Notes: generated from the sequence alone by a model not told the origin. Counted from the first letter of the stretch, positions 33,453-42,781 are shown. The stretch: 64,000 nucleotides of DNA from Rufibacter sp. LB8 (GCF_014876185.1 NZ_JADALJ010000001.1:4279001-4343000), one strand, 5' to 3'. Translations and numbers: made by a program.

Positions 33453-34553
33453 ATGAAGAAACTGCTTTTGGTTTGGTTGGTGCTGGTGAGTGGCCTGGGC
33501 TCTTGCGCGTACGTGCGCATGGCCCGGCACGGCACGCCAGATAGTACAGATAACCAGATTTTCCCTGCCAGGGCATTGCAGCCGGCCGCGATTCCGTTCA
33601 CGTTTCCCGTCGCCAGCCAGAACATTTTCATCAACGCGGCGGCGCTCAAAGGCAGAGACAGAACCAATTTTGAGGAATATCTGAAGAGCCACAACACGGT
33701 CGCGTTTTTGATTCTTCGGAACGATTCCATCCTGTATGAAAACTACTTTTACGGCTACGGCAAAGACAGTCAGATTCCGTCGTTCTCGGTGGCCAAGGCG
33801 TTCACCTCGGCGCTGATTGGCTTTGCGCTGCAAGACGGGTTGATTAAATCTGTGGACGAGCCCGTGACCAATTATCTGCCCGAAATGAAGAAAAACGGGT
33901 TTGAGAAAGTGACCATCAAGCACCTGCTGCAAATGACCTCGGGCATCAAGTTTCGGGAAAGTGACGGCAACCCGTTTCATGAAGATGCGCAGTTTTATTA
34001 CGGCCAGAACCTGAGACAGAAAAGCCTGAACCTGAAACTGGCCAGAACGCCCGGCCTAAAATTTGAGTATGCCAGCGGCAACACCCAACTGCTGGCATTA
34101 ATCTTAGAACGAAGTCTGAAAGGCAAAACCGTTACCGCTTACCTACAGGAGAAACTCTGGTCGCCGCTGGGCATGGAAAGCGCCGCCAGCTGGAGTCTTG
34201 ATGAAAAAACCGGCGGCGTGGAGAAAGCCTTCTGCTGCCTGAATGCCACCGCCCGGGACTTCGCTAAGTTTGGCAGTCTGTACCTGAACCAGGGCCGCTG
34301 GAACGGGCAACAATTGCTGCCGGTCAGTTGGGTAAAAGAATCCACCACACCAGACACCACCCAAGGCGGCGCCGACTATTACAAATACCAATGGTGGCTG
34401 GCAAGTAAAGGAAATGACTACCTCGCCGAAGGTATTTTGAATCAATACATTTACATCAATCTGGCCCAAAAACTGGTGATGGTAAAGCTGAGCAAAGGCT
34501 ACGGCGTCTGGAACAAATGGACTTTTTTCCGGGACATTGCCCAGCAGTTGTAA
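33453..34553 (+). CDS. Serine hydrolase, beta-lactamase class C / DD-peptidase fold, lipoprotein
   Basis: A 366-residue penicillin-binding-fold hydrolase. Lipoprotein signal MKKLLLVWLVLVSGLGSC places it at a membrane surface. The SxxK motif is in FSVAKAFTSALIGFAL (near residue 112) and the Y-x-S/N motif in KFEYASGNTQLLAL. HLLQMTSGIKF is a typical family block. No sorting tail. It could be a lactamase, esterase or D-aminopeptidase; the sequence does not separate these. Its place between a LytS-type kinase and a LytTR regulator on the same strand suggests co-regulation, perhaps with cell-wall turnover. Confidence 0.88.
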   Translation: MKKLLLVWLVLVSGLGSCAYVRMARHGTPDSTDNQIFPARALQPAAIPFTFPVASQNIFINAAALKGRDRTNFEEYLKSHNTVAFLILRNDSILYENYFYGYGKDSQIPSFSVAKAFTSALIGFALQDGLIKSVDEPVTNYLPEMKKNGFEKVTIKHLLQMTSGIKFRESDGNPFHEDAQFYYGQNLRQKSLNLKLARTPGLKFEYASGNTQLLALILERSLKGKTVTAYLQEKLWSPLGMESAASWSLDEKTGGVEKAFCCLNATARDFAKFGSLYLNQGRWNGQQLLPVSWVKESTTPDTTQGGADYYKYQWWLASKGNDYLAEGILNQYIYINLAQKLVMVKLSKGYGVWNKWTFFRDIAQQL

Positions 34554-34615
34554 TCAAAAAAACGTGCATCTTCACATGCTAATTCGTAATTCTCAATTCC
34601 TAATTCTCAATTAAA

Positions 34616-35368
34616 ATGCTGGTTCGTTGTATTTGTGTGGATGATGAAGCGTACGCCTCTACGTTGTTGAAGGCGTACATTGAGAAGATTCCGTTTCTGG
34701 CGTTTGTGGGTAGCACCACCAGCCCCGTGGAGGCGCTGGGCTGGGTGAGCGAAGGCCGCTGCGACCTGGTGTTCCTGGACATACAGATGCCCGAACTCAC
34801 CGGCCTGCAGTTCCTGAAACTGGCGGGCCATAAATGCAAAGTCATTCTTACCACCGCCTACCCAGAATACGCCCTGGAAGGCTACGAGCATGACGTGGTA
34901 GATTACCTGTTAAAGCCCATCGCGTTTGACCGATTTTTGAAAGCCGCCCAGAAAGCCCAGGCCCTGTTGCAACCCACCACTTCCGCGCCGGCGCCTAACA
35001 ATGCTGGCTCCGTTGAAACTTCGGGCACAGGCGCTGCGCACCCAGACTACATGTTTGTGAAAGGCGAAAGCAAGAACAAGTTTCTGCGCATCAATTACGC
35101 TGATATTCTGTTTATTGAAGGCCTCAAGAATTATGTGCAACTGCACTTGCCGCAGCAGCGCGTGGTCACCTACCAAACCTTAAAAGACCTGGAGGAACAG
35201 CTGCCCCAACCGCCGTTTTACCGCGTGCACAAAAGCTACATCATCGCCATTGACAAGGTACGCATGGTAGACGGCCACACACTTTATATTGAAGACAAAG
35301 AGATTCCGCTGGGTGAAACCTACCGCGACGGGTTTTTCAAATTAATCAGGGAAAAGGAGCAGGGGTGA
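34616..35368 (+). CDS. LytTR-family response regulator
   Basis: A 250-residue two-component regulator. Receiver domain 1-120 with acidic pocket Asp9/Asp10, phosphoacceptor Asp55 (VFLDIQMPELTG), Thr80 and Lys100 (DYLLKP). The LytTR DNA-binding domain spans about 150-245 (ILFIEGLKNYVQLHLPQQRV; FYRVHKSYIIAIDKV). A low-complexity Ala/Pro/Thr linker joins them. Likely partner of the kinase at 32.2 kb. The region immediately before the ATG consists of TAATTCxTAATTCTCAATT-type simple repeats. Confidence 0.93.
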   Translation: MLVRCICVDDEAYASTLLKAYIEKIPFLAFVGSTTSPVEALGWVSEGRCDLVFLDIQMPELTGLQFLKLAGHKCKVILTTAYPEYALEGYEHDVVDYLLKPIAFDRFLKAAQKAQALLQPTTSAPAPNNAGSVETSGTGAAHPDYMFVKGESKNKFLRINYADILFIEGLKNYVQLHLPQQRVVTYQTLKDLEEQLPQPPFYRVHKSYIIAIDKVRMVDGHTLYIEDKEIPLGETYRDGFFKLIREKEQG

Positions 35369-35372
35369 GAAC

Positions 35373-35418
35373 TTCCTGTTTTCGGGCTCATTTTCAGAAA
35401 TGAGCCCGAAAACAGGAA
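35373..35418. repeat. Main palindrome, copy 19 (perfect arms)
   Basis: TTCCTGTTTTCGGGCTCATT pairs with its exact complement over more than 20 bp, the most complete copy of the TTCCTG type. It lies 4 nt after one stop and 8 nt before the stop of the convergent gene, ideally placed as a bidirectional terminator. Confidence 0.93.
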
Positions 35419-35426
35419 ATTTTATT

Positions 35427-36992
35427 TTAGCGGTTAACCACCAGGCGCTGGGTCCAGGAGCCTTTGTCGGTGTGGACTTGCAATAGATAGATGCCTGTGG
35501 GCAGGTGCTGCACCGCCAGGGTGTAGGTGGCGTTGGCCTGGGGTTGAGAGTGGAGGAGAACGCTTCGGCCCTGGCTGTTGATGGCCTGCACCCGGAACAA
35601 CCGCGCCTGGGTGGGGACGGACAGCGTTACTTGGCCAGCCGCAGGGTTGGGGTACAAATTGAACTGCTGGCGCAACCTTTCGGGCACGCTGCTCAAGATG
35701 GTGTACGTGAACGGGGCAGACCACAAAGAATAGCAGCCGCTGCCTTGCCTGGCGCGCACCGCGTAGGCCCCAGACGCTGACACGTTGAGTTGCGCGCCGG
35801 TCTGGCCGGTTAGAACTTCGCCGTCTTTCCGCCATTCATAGGTGAGGCCGGTGCCGCTGGCCCGCAAGGTAGTAGCCGCCGCTTGGCTGATGGTGACGTT
35901 GGTGGGTGCCGGTTGCACGGTGACTTTCACGGCATCCATGGAATTTATTCCGCCATTGGAAGCGTGCTTCACCAGTAGAATATAATTTTCTGTTCTGGTG
36001 GGGCTTACCGTAGGATTGGCAATGAACGCATTAGAAAGGCCGGTTTTGGGAACCCATTCATACGTGTAGCCGGTCTCAGGCGCGGCGCCTATCTGCACAG
36101 GCGTTCCGGGGCAAGTGGTTTGGTCTTCGCCTGCTAAAGAAATGGCGCTGAAAGTATTGTCTATCACCCTGATGTCCATGTCACGCGTGACTTTGCCAAT
36201 TAAGCGCCCATTTCGCCATTCCTCCACCTCAAAAGCTAAGGTATAAATTCCCATTTGGCCGGGGGTGTTCCAAACGACAAAACCGGTAGCTTGGTCCATG
36301 GAAAATCCGGTAGCCACCGTAGCCGAGGGCGTTCCTAAAAAAATACCCGGTGGTTGATAGCCAGGGGCGTTTTGCGGTTCAATTTGGCAGGCGGTTGACG
36401 TTCCCACAGATTTGGGTGGAATGACTTTAAAAGAAAGGCTGTCACCGTCTGCGTCAAACCCAAGGGGGTGGTAATAAAACGGTTGGTTTCTAGCTCCCAT
36501 ATACGCGGGCGGGTTTTGGAATACCGGTGAGCTATTGGCTCCCAGAAACGGGTCAATGGTTACGGTAGACTGTATCAAAAATTCTAATTGCACAGAATTT
36601 TGAATGTTTACAATGCCGCCAGTTCTGTTTTCTGAGATGTTAGTAACTCTGAAAACCCCAGGTGCGCTGTATGTGTGTTCAAAATAATAAACATTGGCAT
36701 ACGTATCTTGCAGTCCATTCTCAACTATTATTTTGCTGCTTCTGGCACTGGTGGCAGAGGTGCAATCCCCGAAAAACAAGGTTGCAGTAGGATCCTCAAA
36801 CCCGCCCAGCAAGCTGTAGGTGACCAGCTTGAAAAACACCCGCTGCGGGTTGGGGTTGGCGGTAGTGTCGCTTTTATAGTAAATGTTGCCTGCTTTCAAA
36901 TGCGTGGCCACGGCGGTGTGGCTGGAGAAGAGAATGCCCAACAGACACGAAAGGCAAAACAAGAATCTGAGAGGGGTATGTTTTGGATGCAT
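35427..36992 (-). CDS. Secreted cell-surface protein with T9SS sorting domain
   Basis: A 521-residue exported protein: signal peptide (FLFCLSCLLGILFSSHTAVA), then THLKAGNIYYKSD, a start typical of a Bacteroidota family of large surface proteins with PKD-like repeats. Residues about 170-280 (DADGDSLSFKVIPPKSVG; GIYTLAFEVEEW) look like cadherin/Ig-like modules, followed by two Ig-like segments (CPGTPVQIGAAPETGYTYEW; ASGAYAVRARQGSGCYS) and a type A sorting tail (FNLYPNPAAGQVTLS...LPTGIYLLQV). No enzyme signature, so adhesion or matrix roles are the likeliest inference. The start may be the first Met, at 37001. Confidence 0.82.
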   Translation of the reverse strand: MHPKHTPLRFLFCLSCLLGILFSSHTAVATHLKAGNIYYKSDTTANPNPQRVFFKLVTYSLLGGFEDPTATLFFGDCTSATSARSSKIIVENGLQDTYANVYYFEHTYSAPGVFRVTNISENRTGGIVNIQNSVQLEFLIQSTVTIDPFLGANSSPVFQNPPAYMGARNQPFYYHPLGFDADGDSLSFKVIPPKSVGTSTACQIEPQNAPGYQPPGIFLGTPSATVATGFSMDQATGFVVWNTPGQMGIYTLAFEVEEWRNGRLIGKVTRDMDIRVIDNTFSAISLAGEDQTTCPGTPVQIGAAPETGYTYEWVPKTGLSNAFIANPTVSPTRTENYILLVKHASNGGINSMDAVKVTVQPAPTNVTISQAAATTLRASGTGLTYEWRKDGEVLTGQTGAQLNVSASGAYAVRARQGSGCYSLWSAPFTYTILSSVPERLRQQFNLYPNPAAGQVTLSVPTQARLFRVQAINSQGRSVLLHSQPQANATYTLAVQHLPTGIYLLQVHTDKGSWTQRLVVNR

Positions 36993-37144
36993 TCGTCTCA
37001 AGATAAAATGGAGGAATAGAAGGTGCTGTAGTATTGAAGTTGAAGGTAGTCAATTGCCGGAACCTGCACAACAAGAGCGGCTTAGAACTTGATTCCGCTA
37101 GGTAAAAACGGCATCTGCGCCATTGATAAAACTACTAACTTGCC

Positions 37145-37189
37145 TTCCGTTTTCGGGCTCATTTCTGGAAATGGGGCCAAAAACGGAAA
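37145..37189. repeat. Main palindrome, copy 20
   Basis: CCGTTTTCGGGCTCATTTC against GAAATGGGGCCAAAAACGG: arms from two variants. It ends 10 nt before the symporter ATG, so any stem would occlude the ribosome site. Confidence 0.88.
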
Positions 37190-37199
37190 CTCTTTCTGT

Positions 37200-38597
37200 A
37201 TGCTGATTTTCTTTGTTCTCCTGTACTTGCTAGGCAACGTGTTCCTGGGTTTGTGGGCCGCACGGCGGGTGCGCAACACGGCAGACTATTTGTTGGCCGG
37301 CCGAAGGTTGCCTTTGTCCATGGCCACGGCGGTGGTGTTTGCTACGTGGTTCGGGTCTGAGACAATTTTGGGTTCCAGTGCTGAGGTGGCCAAAGAGGGC
37401 TTGATAGGCATGGTGGAAGACCCGCTGGGCGCCGCGCTGTGCCTGGTGCTGGTGGGTGTTTTCTTCGCCAAGAAGTTGTATAGAATGAACCTGCTCACCT
37501 TCGGGGATTTTTACCGCGTCAAATTTGGGCGTTCCGCCGAGGTGGTGGCTTCTTTCTGTCTGGTCATTTCCTACTTTGGCTGGGTGGCGGCGCAGATGGT
37601 GGCGCTGGGCATTGCGTTCAACCTGCTGCTGGGTACCACGCTCACGCAAGGCATTCTGCTGGGCAGCGGGCTTGTGGTGCTGTACACGTATAATGGAGGC
37701 ATGTGGAGCGTGAGCGTGACAGATTTCGTGCAGACCATCATGATCATTCTGGGCTTGTTGGTCATTACCTGGTGGGTCACGCGCCTGAAACCTTGGGCAC
37801 AAGTAGAAGCCACGCTCCCCGCCGATTTTTACCGAATTACCCCTAAAACGGGTACTTCTTTCACGGGCTGGTTGAACTACCTGGCCCTCTGGATGACCAT
37901 TGGCCTGGGTTCCATTCCGCAGCAAGATGTTTTCCAGCGGGTTATGTCCTCAAAGTCTGAACGCGTGGCGGTGATGGCGTCTCTGCTGGCGGCTTTGCTG
38001 TACGTGACTGTGGCGCTGTTACCCCTGGTGCTGGCCCTGTATGCCAAAGTGCTGCACCCAGAAGTACTGGCCAAAGATGCGCAGATGTTGGTGCCCAGTT
38101 TGATTTTAGGTTCCAGTCCGGTAGTAATTCAAGTGCTGTTCTTCGGGGCGTTGATTTCTGCCATCATCAGTACGGCCAGCGGCGCCATGTTGGCCCCGGC
38201 GTCTATTCTCAGCGAAAACCTGATCAAGCCGTTCCTGAAAGATGTCTCAGATAAGAAACTGCTGGCGCTTTCCCGCATGAGTGTGTTGGTGGTGGCGGTT
38301 ATTTCCCTGGGCTTCGCGCTTTCCAAAAACAACATACATGAACTGGTGAGCGAGTCCTCGGCGCTGAGTTTGGTGAGTCTGCTGGTTCCGTTGGTGGTGG
38401 GAGTGTATTTGAAACGGGCATCGGCGGCAGGCGCCATTCTGTCTATGGTGCTGGGCATGGCGGTCTGGCTTTTCTGTAGGATAACCGGCACCGAAGTAGA
38501 ACCCATGTGGTATGGCCTGGGCGGGAGCGTGATGGGGTATTTGGCGGGAATGTTTGCTTTTCCTTCCCCTAAAAAAGAAATGATCAAAGCCCAGTAA
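37200..38597 (+). CDS. Sodium:solute symporter (SSS family)
   Basis: A 465-residue inner-membrane transporter with about 13 predicted transmembrane helices. Family signatures are ADYLLAGRRLPLSMATAVVF, WFGSETILGSSAEVA, GDFYRVKFGRSAEV, YTYNGGMWSVSVTDFVQTIM and GALISAIISTASGAMLAP. Solute unknown; members carry sugars, proline, pantothenate or other organic anions. ATG 37200 starts just before the first helix (MLIFFVLLYLLGNVFLGLWA). The longer frame to 37089 reads through the palindrome and is rejected. Confidence 0.9.
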   Translation: MLIFFVLLYLLGNVFLGLWAARRVRNTADYLLAGRRLPLSMATAVVFATWFGSETILGSSAEVAKEGLIGMVEDPLGAALCLVLVGVFFAKKLYRMNLLTFGDFYRVKFGRSAEVVASFCLVISYFGWVAAQMVALGIAFNLLLGTTLTQGILLGSGLVVLYTYNGGMWSVSVTDFVQTIMIILGLLVITWWVTRLKPWAQVEATLPADFYRITPKTGTSFTGWLNYLALWMTIGLGSIPQQDVFQRVMSSKSERVAVMASLLAALLYVTVALLPLVLALYAKVLHPEVLAKDAQMLVPSLILGSSPVVIQVLFFGALISAIISTASGAMLAPASILSENLIKPFLKDVSDKKLLALSRMSVLVVAVISLGFALSKNNIHELVSESSALSLVSLLVPLVVGVYLKRASAAGAILSMVLGMAVWLFCRITGTEVEPMWYGLGGSVMGYLAGMFAFPSPKKEMIKAQ

Positions 38598-38913
38598 AGA
38601 CCAGGCAGTGCCTTGTCTCTCACGAATGGCTGATCAATAGGTCATACCAGAAGGCGTTTTTGGCCTCGTTTCTGGAAATGAAGCCAAAAACGCAAGCACA
38701 GGTTTGGTTACGCGTGTGGCCGAAAAAAGGAATTAACATCTTATGATAAATAGCCTGTAATAAAACGTGGGTTTCAGCTACTAATTGATAAGGATTGCTG
38801 ATTTTGTTATGCTATTCGGTTGATTTTTATTAACTTACCTATAGTGCTACCACTTATAGTTGTCCTTTAAATACCATATTTTAACATTATCCTTACCCAA
38901 ATTCAAACAACTT
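38598..38913. other. Gap before the secreted M16 pair
   Basis: Contains a GAGACAAGGCA-type repeat fragment near 38600-38620, one palindrome and an AT-rich stretch (38740-38910) that should hold the promoter of the M16 genes. No clear TAnnTTTG element. Confidence 0.5.
38653..38693. repeat. Main palindrome, copy 21
   Basis: GCGTTTTTGGCCTCGTTTC against GAAATGAAGCCAAAAACGC, both outer ends GCG/CGC type. Confidence 0.87.
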
Positions 38914-40251
38914 ATGTTTTCAAAGAAGCATTTTTTCGTTGCGGCGGCAGCGGCCATGCTCTCCTCTACGGCGGTGCAAGCCCAGAAAGTAGAGTTCACC
39001 GAGTATGATTTACCCAATGGCTTACACGTGATTCTGCACCAGGACAAGTCTGCCCCCGTGGTGGCGGTGTCGGTGATGTACCACGTGGGCTCTAAAAACG
39101 AACAAGTGGGCCGCTCTGGCTTCGCGCACTTTTTTGAGCACTTGTTGTTTGAAGGTTCTGAGAACATCAAGCGCGGCGAATTCATGAAACTGGTGTCCAG
39201 CAACGGTGGCCAGAACAATGCCAACACCTCACATGACCGCACGTTTTACTATGAAGTTTTCCCCAGCAACCAACTCAAATTGGGTTTGTGGCTGGAGAGC
39301 GAGCGCATGCTACACCCGGTTATCAATGAAATTGGCGTAAAAACCCAGAACGAAGTAGTGAAGGAAGAAAAGCGCCTGCGCATTGACAACAGCCCGTACG
39401 GCAAGTTCGCAGATGCCATCTTCAAGAATATCTTCACCAAACACCCGTACCGCTGGCAGCCCATAGGCTCAATGGAAGACCTGGACGCGGCTACCTTAGG
39501 CGAGTTTCAGGCGTTCTTCAAGAAATATTACGTGCCTAGTAACGCTGTGCTTTCCATTGCCGGCGACATTGATATTGCCCAAACCAAAGAACTGGTGGCC
39601 TCCTACTTTGGCGCAGTGCCGAAAGGCGAGCCGGTAGTGTACCAGAAAATTCAGGAAGCGCCTATCACCCAAATGAAGATAGACACAGCCTATGATTCCA
39701 ACATCCAGATTCCGGCCATTATGGCGGCGTACCGGGTGCCGGGCATGACGGAGAAAGACTCCAAAACCATGGAAATGATTTCCAGCATTCTTTCTGGCGG
39801 GGCCAGCTCCAAGCTCTACAAGAAAATGGTAGATGAGAAGAAAAACGCCTTGCAGGTGGCAGCCTTCAACTTTGCCTTAGAAGATTACGGCGCGTACATT
39901 ACCCTGGCTTTGCCGAACAACAACACCCCGTTGAACACACTTCTGGCCGACATTGACGCCGAGGTGGCCAACCTGCAGAACAACCTGATCTCTGAGGATG
40001 ACTACAAGAAAATCCAGAATCAGTTTGAGAACAACTACGTGACGGCCAATTCCTCTATGTTGGGCGTGGCCGAGAATCTGGCGGCGGGCTACACGTTCCA
40101 CAACAAGAACACCAACAACATTAACCAGGAACTGGACAAGATCAGAAGCATTACCCGCCAAGACATTCAGGCAGCGGCCAAAAAGTACCTGCAGCCTAAC
40201 TCCCGCGTGGTGTTGTATTATCTGCCCACCTCCGCCAAAGCAGCCAAGTAA
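38914..40251 (+). CDS. Secreted M16 zinc peptidase, catalytic subunit
   Basis: A 445-residue exported protease. ATG 38914 gives signal peptide MFSKKHFFVAAAAAMLSSTA, cleaved near VQA-Q; the longer frame from 38860 is not signal-like. Inverted zinc motif HFFEH (His72, Glu75, His76), with Glu in TQNEVVKEEKRLR as distal ligand. The next gene, 63 nt downstream, encodes an M16 protein without the motif, which matches the known pairing of active and inactive M16 subunits in a periplasmic heterodimer. Substrate unknown. Confidence 0.92.
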   Translation: MFSKKHFFVAAAAAMLSSTAVQAQKVEFTEYDLPNGLHVILHQDKSAPVVAVSVMYHVGSKNEQVGRSGFAHFFEHLLFEGSENIKRGEFMKLVSSNGGQNNANTSHDRTFYYEVFPSNQLKLGLWLESERMLHPVINEIGVKTQNEVVKEEKRLRIDNSPYGKFADAIFKNIFTKHPYRWQPIGSMEDLDAATLGEFQAFFKKYYVPSNAVLSIAGDIDIAQTKELVASYFGAVPKGEPVVYQKIQEAPITQMKIDTAYDSNIQIPAIMAAYRVPGMTEKDSKTMEMISSILSGGASSKLYKKMVDEKKNALQVAAFNFALEDYGAYITLALPNNNTPLNTLLADIDAEVANLQNNLISEDDYKKIQNQFENNYVTANSSMLGVAENLAAGYTFHNKNTNNINQELDKIRSITRQDIQAAAKKYLQPNSRVVLYYLPTSAKAAK

Positions 40252-40314
40252 TCTCAAAAAACTGCCCAGGCTTCTGGTTTCAGAAGAAGCACAGGCTAAC
40301 AAGAAGAACCAACC

Positions 40315-42402
40315 ATGAAGAAATATATTTTGATCGCCGCCAGTGCTTTCCTGTTTTTGCAGGCAGAGGCGCAGGTAAAAATTGACAGATCCAAGAAACC
40401 GGCCCCCGGCCCGGCCCCAACTATTACTATTCAAGACCCTACCACCTTTAAACTGGCTAACGGTATTACAGTGTTGGTGGTGGAAGACCACAAACTGCCC
40501 CGCGTGTCAGCGTCTTATTTCATTGATGCCGGCCCCATTAGAGAAGGCGCCAAGGCAGGCGTGGTGAGCTTGATGGGCCAGATGCTCAACGAAGGCACCA
40601 AAGACATGACCAAGGCTCAGTTTGACGAAGCCGTGGACAAAATGGGCGCCGAAGTGGGCCTGTCAGCCTCCGGTGGAAGCGCCGCCGCCTTGACCCGCTA
40701 TTTCCCGCAGGCGTTCGCGCTGATGGGCAAAGGCCTCAAAAACCCGGCATTCACCCAAGAATCGTTTGACAAGTTAAAGACCCAGACCCTTACCGGCCTG
40801 AAAAGCAACGAGAAAAACGTGAAAGCGGTTTCTGGTCGCGTGATCAGCGCCTTGGCCTATGGCAAGAACCACCCCAACGGCGAGTTCATCACCGAGGAAA
40901 GCATCAAAAGCCTGACCCTAGCCGATATCAAGGCCGCCTACGCCAAGTACATCACACCGTCGCGCGGCTACCTCACCATCATCGGGGACATTAAACCGGC
41001 AGAAGCCAAGAAACTGGCTGAGCAGGTGTTCAATGACCTGAAAGGCCCAAAATTGACCTTGCCTACTTTGGCCGCAGTGCCAAACCCCGCCAAAACCGAA
41101 ATCAACGTGGTAGACATGTCCAATGCGGTGCAGTCTGAGATCACGGTGACCAACCTGGTGGAATTGAAGATGAACAACCCAGACTATTTCCCGGTGTTGC
41201 TGGCTAACCAGATTCTGGGCGGCGGTTCTGAAAGCCGTTTGTTCAATACCCTCAGAGAGAAGCGCGGGTTTACCTACGGGGCCTACTCAAACATAGGAGC
41301 CGGCCGTTTCCAGACTTCTTTTTCGGCCTCTGCCTCTGTGCGTACCGCCAAAACAGACAGCGCCGTGGTGGAATTCATGAACGAAATCAACAAGCTTAGA
41401 TCCACCAAAGTCTCTGATGAAGAATTGGCCAGCGCCAAAGCCCTGTACAACGGCTCGTTTGCCCTGGGTCTGGAGAACAAGGGCCGCACCGCCGGTTTTG
41501 CCCGCAATATCTTGATCAATGACCTGCCCAAAGACTTCTACCGCACGTATCTGCAGAAAATCAACGCCGTGACCAAAGAAGACATTCAGCGCGTGGCGCA
41601 GAAGTATTTCAACAGCAACAACACCCGCGTGGTGGTGGTGGGTAACACCGCTGAAATGCTGGACGGCCTCAAGAAACTGAACTACCCGGTTAAGCAGTAT
41701 GATGCCTTCGCCAACCCGGTGGTGGCCGGTGCCGCTTCTGCAGCCGTGACCAACGTAAAAGCGGCCGATATTTTCAACAACTACATCAAAGTATCTGGTG
41801 GTGAAGCCGAACTTAAAAAAGTGAAGACCATTCTGGCCAACATGACCATGAGCACCCAGGGCGCCAATCTGGCCGTGGAAGCCAAGTACATGGCCCCCAA
41901 CTTTGAAGCCATGACCATGTCTATGGGCGGCAACCCGGTAATCAAATCTCGTTTTAACGGCACCGCCGGCTACCAGGAGCAAATGGGCCAACGCAAAGAC
42001 ATGACCCCGGCAGAAATCAAAGAAAAAGCCGATGTCACCGGTCTGTTTGAGCAACTAGACTACGTGAAGAACCCCGCGTTCAAAGCCGAAGTGAAAGGCA
42101 TGGAGAAAGTAGGCGGTTCAGAGGCCTACAAAGTAGTGATCACCTACCCATCAGGGAAAGTGAAGACTGAATTCTATGACGTGGCCAGCAAACTTCTGGT
42201 GAAAACCGAGGAATCTGTGACCACCAACAACATGACCGTAAACCAGGCAGTGGAATACAGCGACTACCGCAAAGTAGGCACCATCATGTACCCGTATTCG
42301 CAGATCATGACGGTGAACGCCGGTGGCCAACAGCAGGTGCTGGAAATGAAAACGCAAACCATTAAACTGAACGAAGGCGTGACCGCCGCAGACTTCAACT
42401 AA
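40315..42402 (+). CDS. Secreted M16-like protein without zinc motif, with C-terminal extension
   Basis: A 695-residue exported protein (signal MKKYILIAASAFLFLQAEAQ). Residues about 40-470 form two M16 halves; where HxxEH should be, the sequence reads GVVSLMGQMLNEG, so it is not catalytic and probably completes the substrate chamber with the preceding gene's product. GGGSESRLFNTLREKRGFTY is the typical inactive-half block. Residues about 480-695 add a separate beta-rich domain (EAKYMAPNFEAMTMSMGGNP; KVVITYPSGKVKTEFYDVAS) resembling LolA-like lipid-binding barrels, a fusion I infer from pattern only. A strong terminator follows. Confidence 0.88.
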   Translation: MKKYILIAASAFLFLQAEAQVKIDRSKKPAPGPAPTITIQDPTTFKLANGITVLVVEDHKLPRVSASYFIDAGPIREGAKAGVVSLMGQMLNEGTKDMTKAQFDEAVDKMGAEVGLSASGGSAAALTRYFPQAFALMGKGLKNPAFTQESFDKLKTQTLTGLKSNEKNVKAVSGRVISALAYGKNHPNGEFITEESIKSLTLADIKAAYAKYITPSRGYLTIIGDIKPAEAKKLAEQVFNDLKGPKLTLPTLAAVPNPAKTEINVVDMSNAVQSEITVTNLVELKMNNPDYFPVLLANQILGGGSESRLFNTLREKRGFTYGAYSNIGAGRFQTSFSASASVRTAKTDSAVVEFMNEINKLRSTKVSDEELASAKALYNGSFALGLENKGRTAGFARNILINDLPKDFYRTYLQKINAVTKEDIQRVAQKYFNSNNTRVVVVGNTAEMLDGLKKLNYPVKQYDAFANPVVAGAASAAVTNVKAADIFNNYIKVSGGEAELKKVKTILANMTMSTQGANLAVEAKYMAPNFEAMTMSMGGNPVIKSRFNGTAGYQEQMGQRKDMTPAEIKEKADVTGLFEQLDYVKNPAFKAEVKGMEKVGGSEAYKVVITYPSGKVKTEFYDVASKLLVKTEESVTTNNMTVNQAVEYSDYRKVGTIMYPYSQIMTVNAGGQQQVLEMKTQTIKLNEGVTAADFN

Positions 42403-42422
42403 GCAGCGTTTTAATTGCGTAT

Positions 42423-42464
42423 AAAAAAGGGGAACTGGCCATGGGTCAGTTCCCCTTTTTTTTT
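42423..42464 (+). terminator. Intrinsic terminator after the M16 pair
   Basis: GGGGAACTG...CAGTTCCCC stem followed by nine T residues, 20 nt past the stop. The A-run on the other side would also allow function on the minus strand. Confidence 0.92.
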
Positions 42465-42471
42465 GTGCCGA

Positions 42472-42516
42472 TTTCCGTTTTCGGGCTCATTTCCAGAAAC
42501 GAGCCCGAAAACAGGA
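42472..42516. repeat. Main palindrome, copy 22
   Basis: TTTCCGTTTTCGGGCTCATT against GAAACGAGCCCGAAAACAGG; one core mismatch. It directly follows the M16 terminator. Confidence 0.9.
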
Positions 42517-42590
42517 GTTAATTCTTGGACTGCTGCCGTAGCCACAAGGCATTGTCTTGTCTCCACATGTTCTGAAAGAAAGCGTTCCAT

Positions 42591-42636
42591 TTTCCGTTTT
42601 CGACCTCGTTTCCCAAATAGAGCCCAAAAACGGAAA
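42591..42636. repeat. Main palindrome, copy 23 (degenerate centre)
   Basis: TTTCCGTTTTCGACCTCGTT against AAATAGAGCCCAAAAACGGA. Outer arms are intact, inner pairing is decayed. Confidence 0.8.
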
Positions 42637-42781
42637 TACGCCGCCATTATTCTTTGCTCAAGTGAAAACCCAGCGCGGTACCCTAAACGCTACCTCCTCG
42701 CGGCATATCCTTTCCCGCCGAAGCCCGTTTCTTTACAGAGAGCTTGCATTTAAGCAAGCCGAAAAATTGTACAGAAACACC

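Larger units (their letters stand above)
42465..42781. other. Gap with two palindromes before the oxidoreductase gene
   Basis: Holds palindrome copies 22 and 23, an AAGGCATTGTCTTGTCTC fragment (42547-42564) and a GCTTGC-ATTTAA-GCAAGC palindrome (42742-42759) 23 nt ahead of the oxidoreductase start, which could be an operator. Confidence 0.5.
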
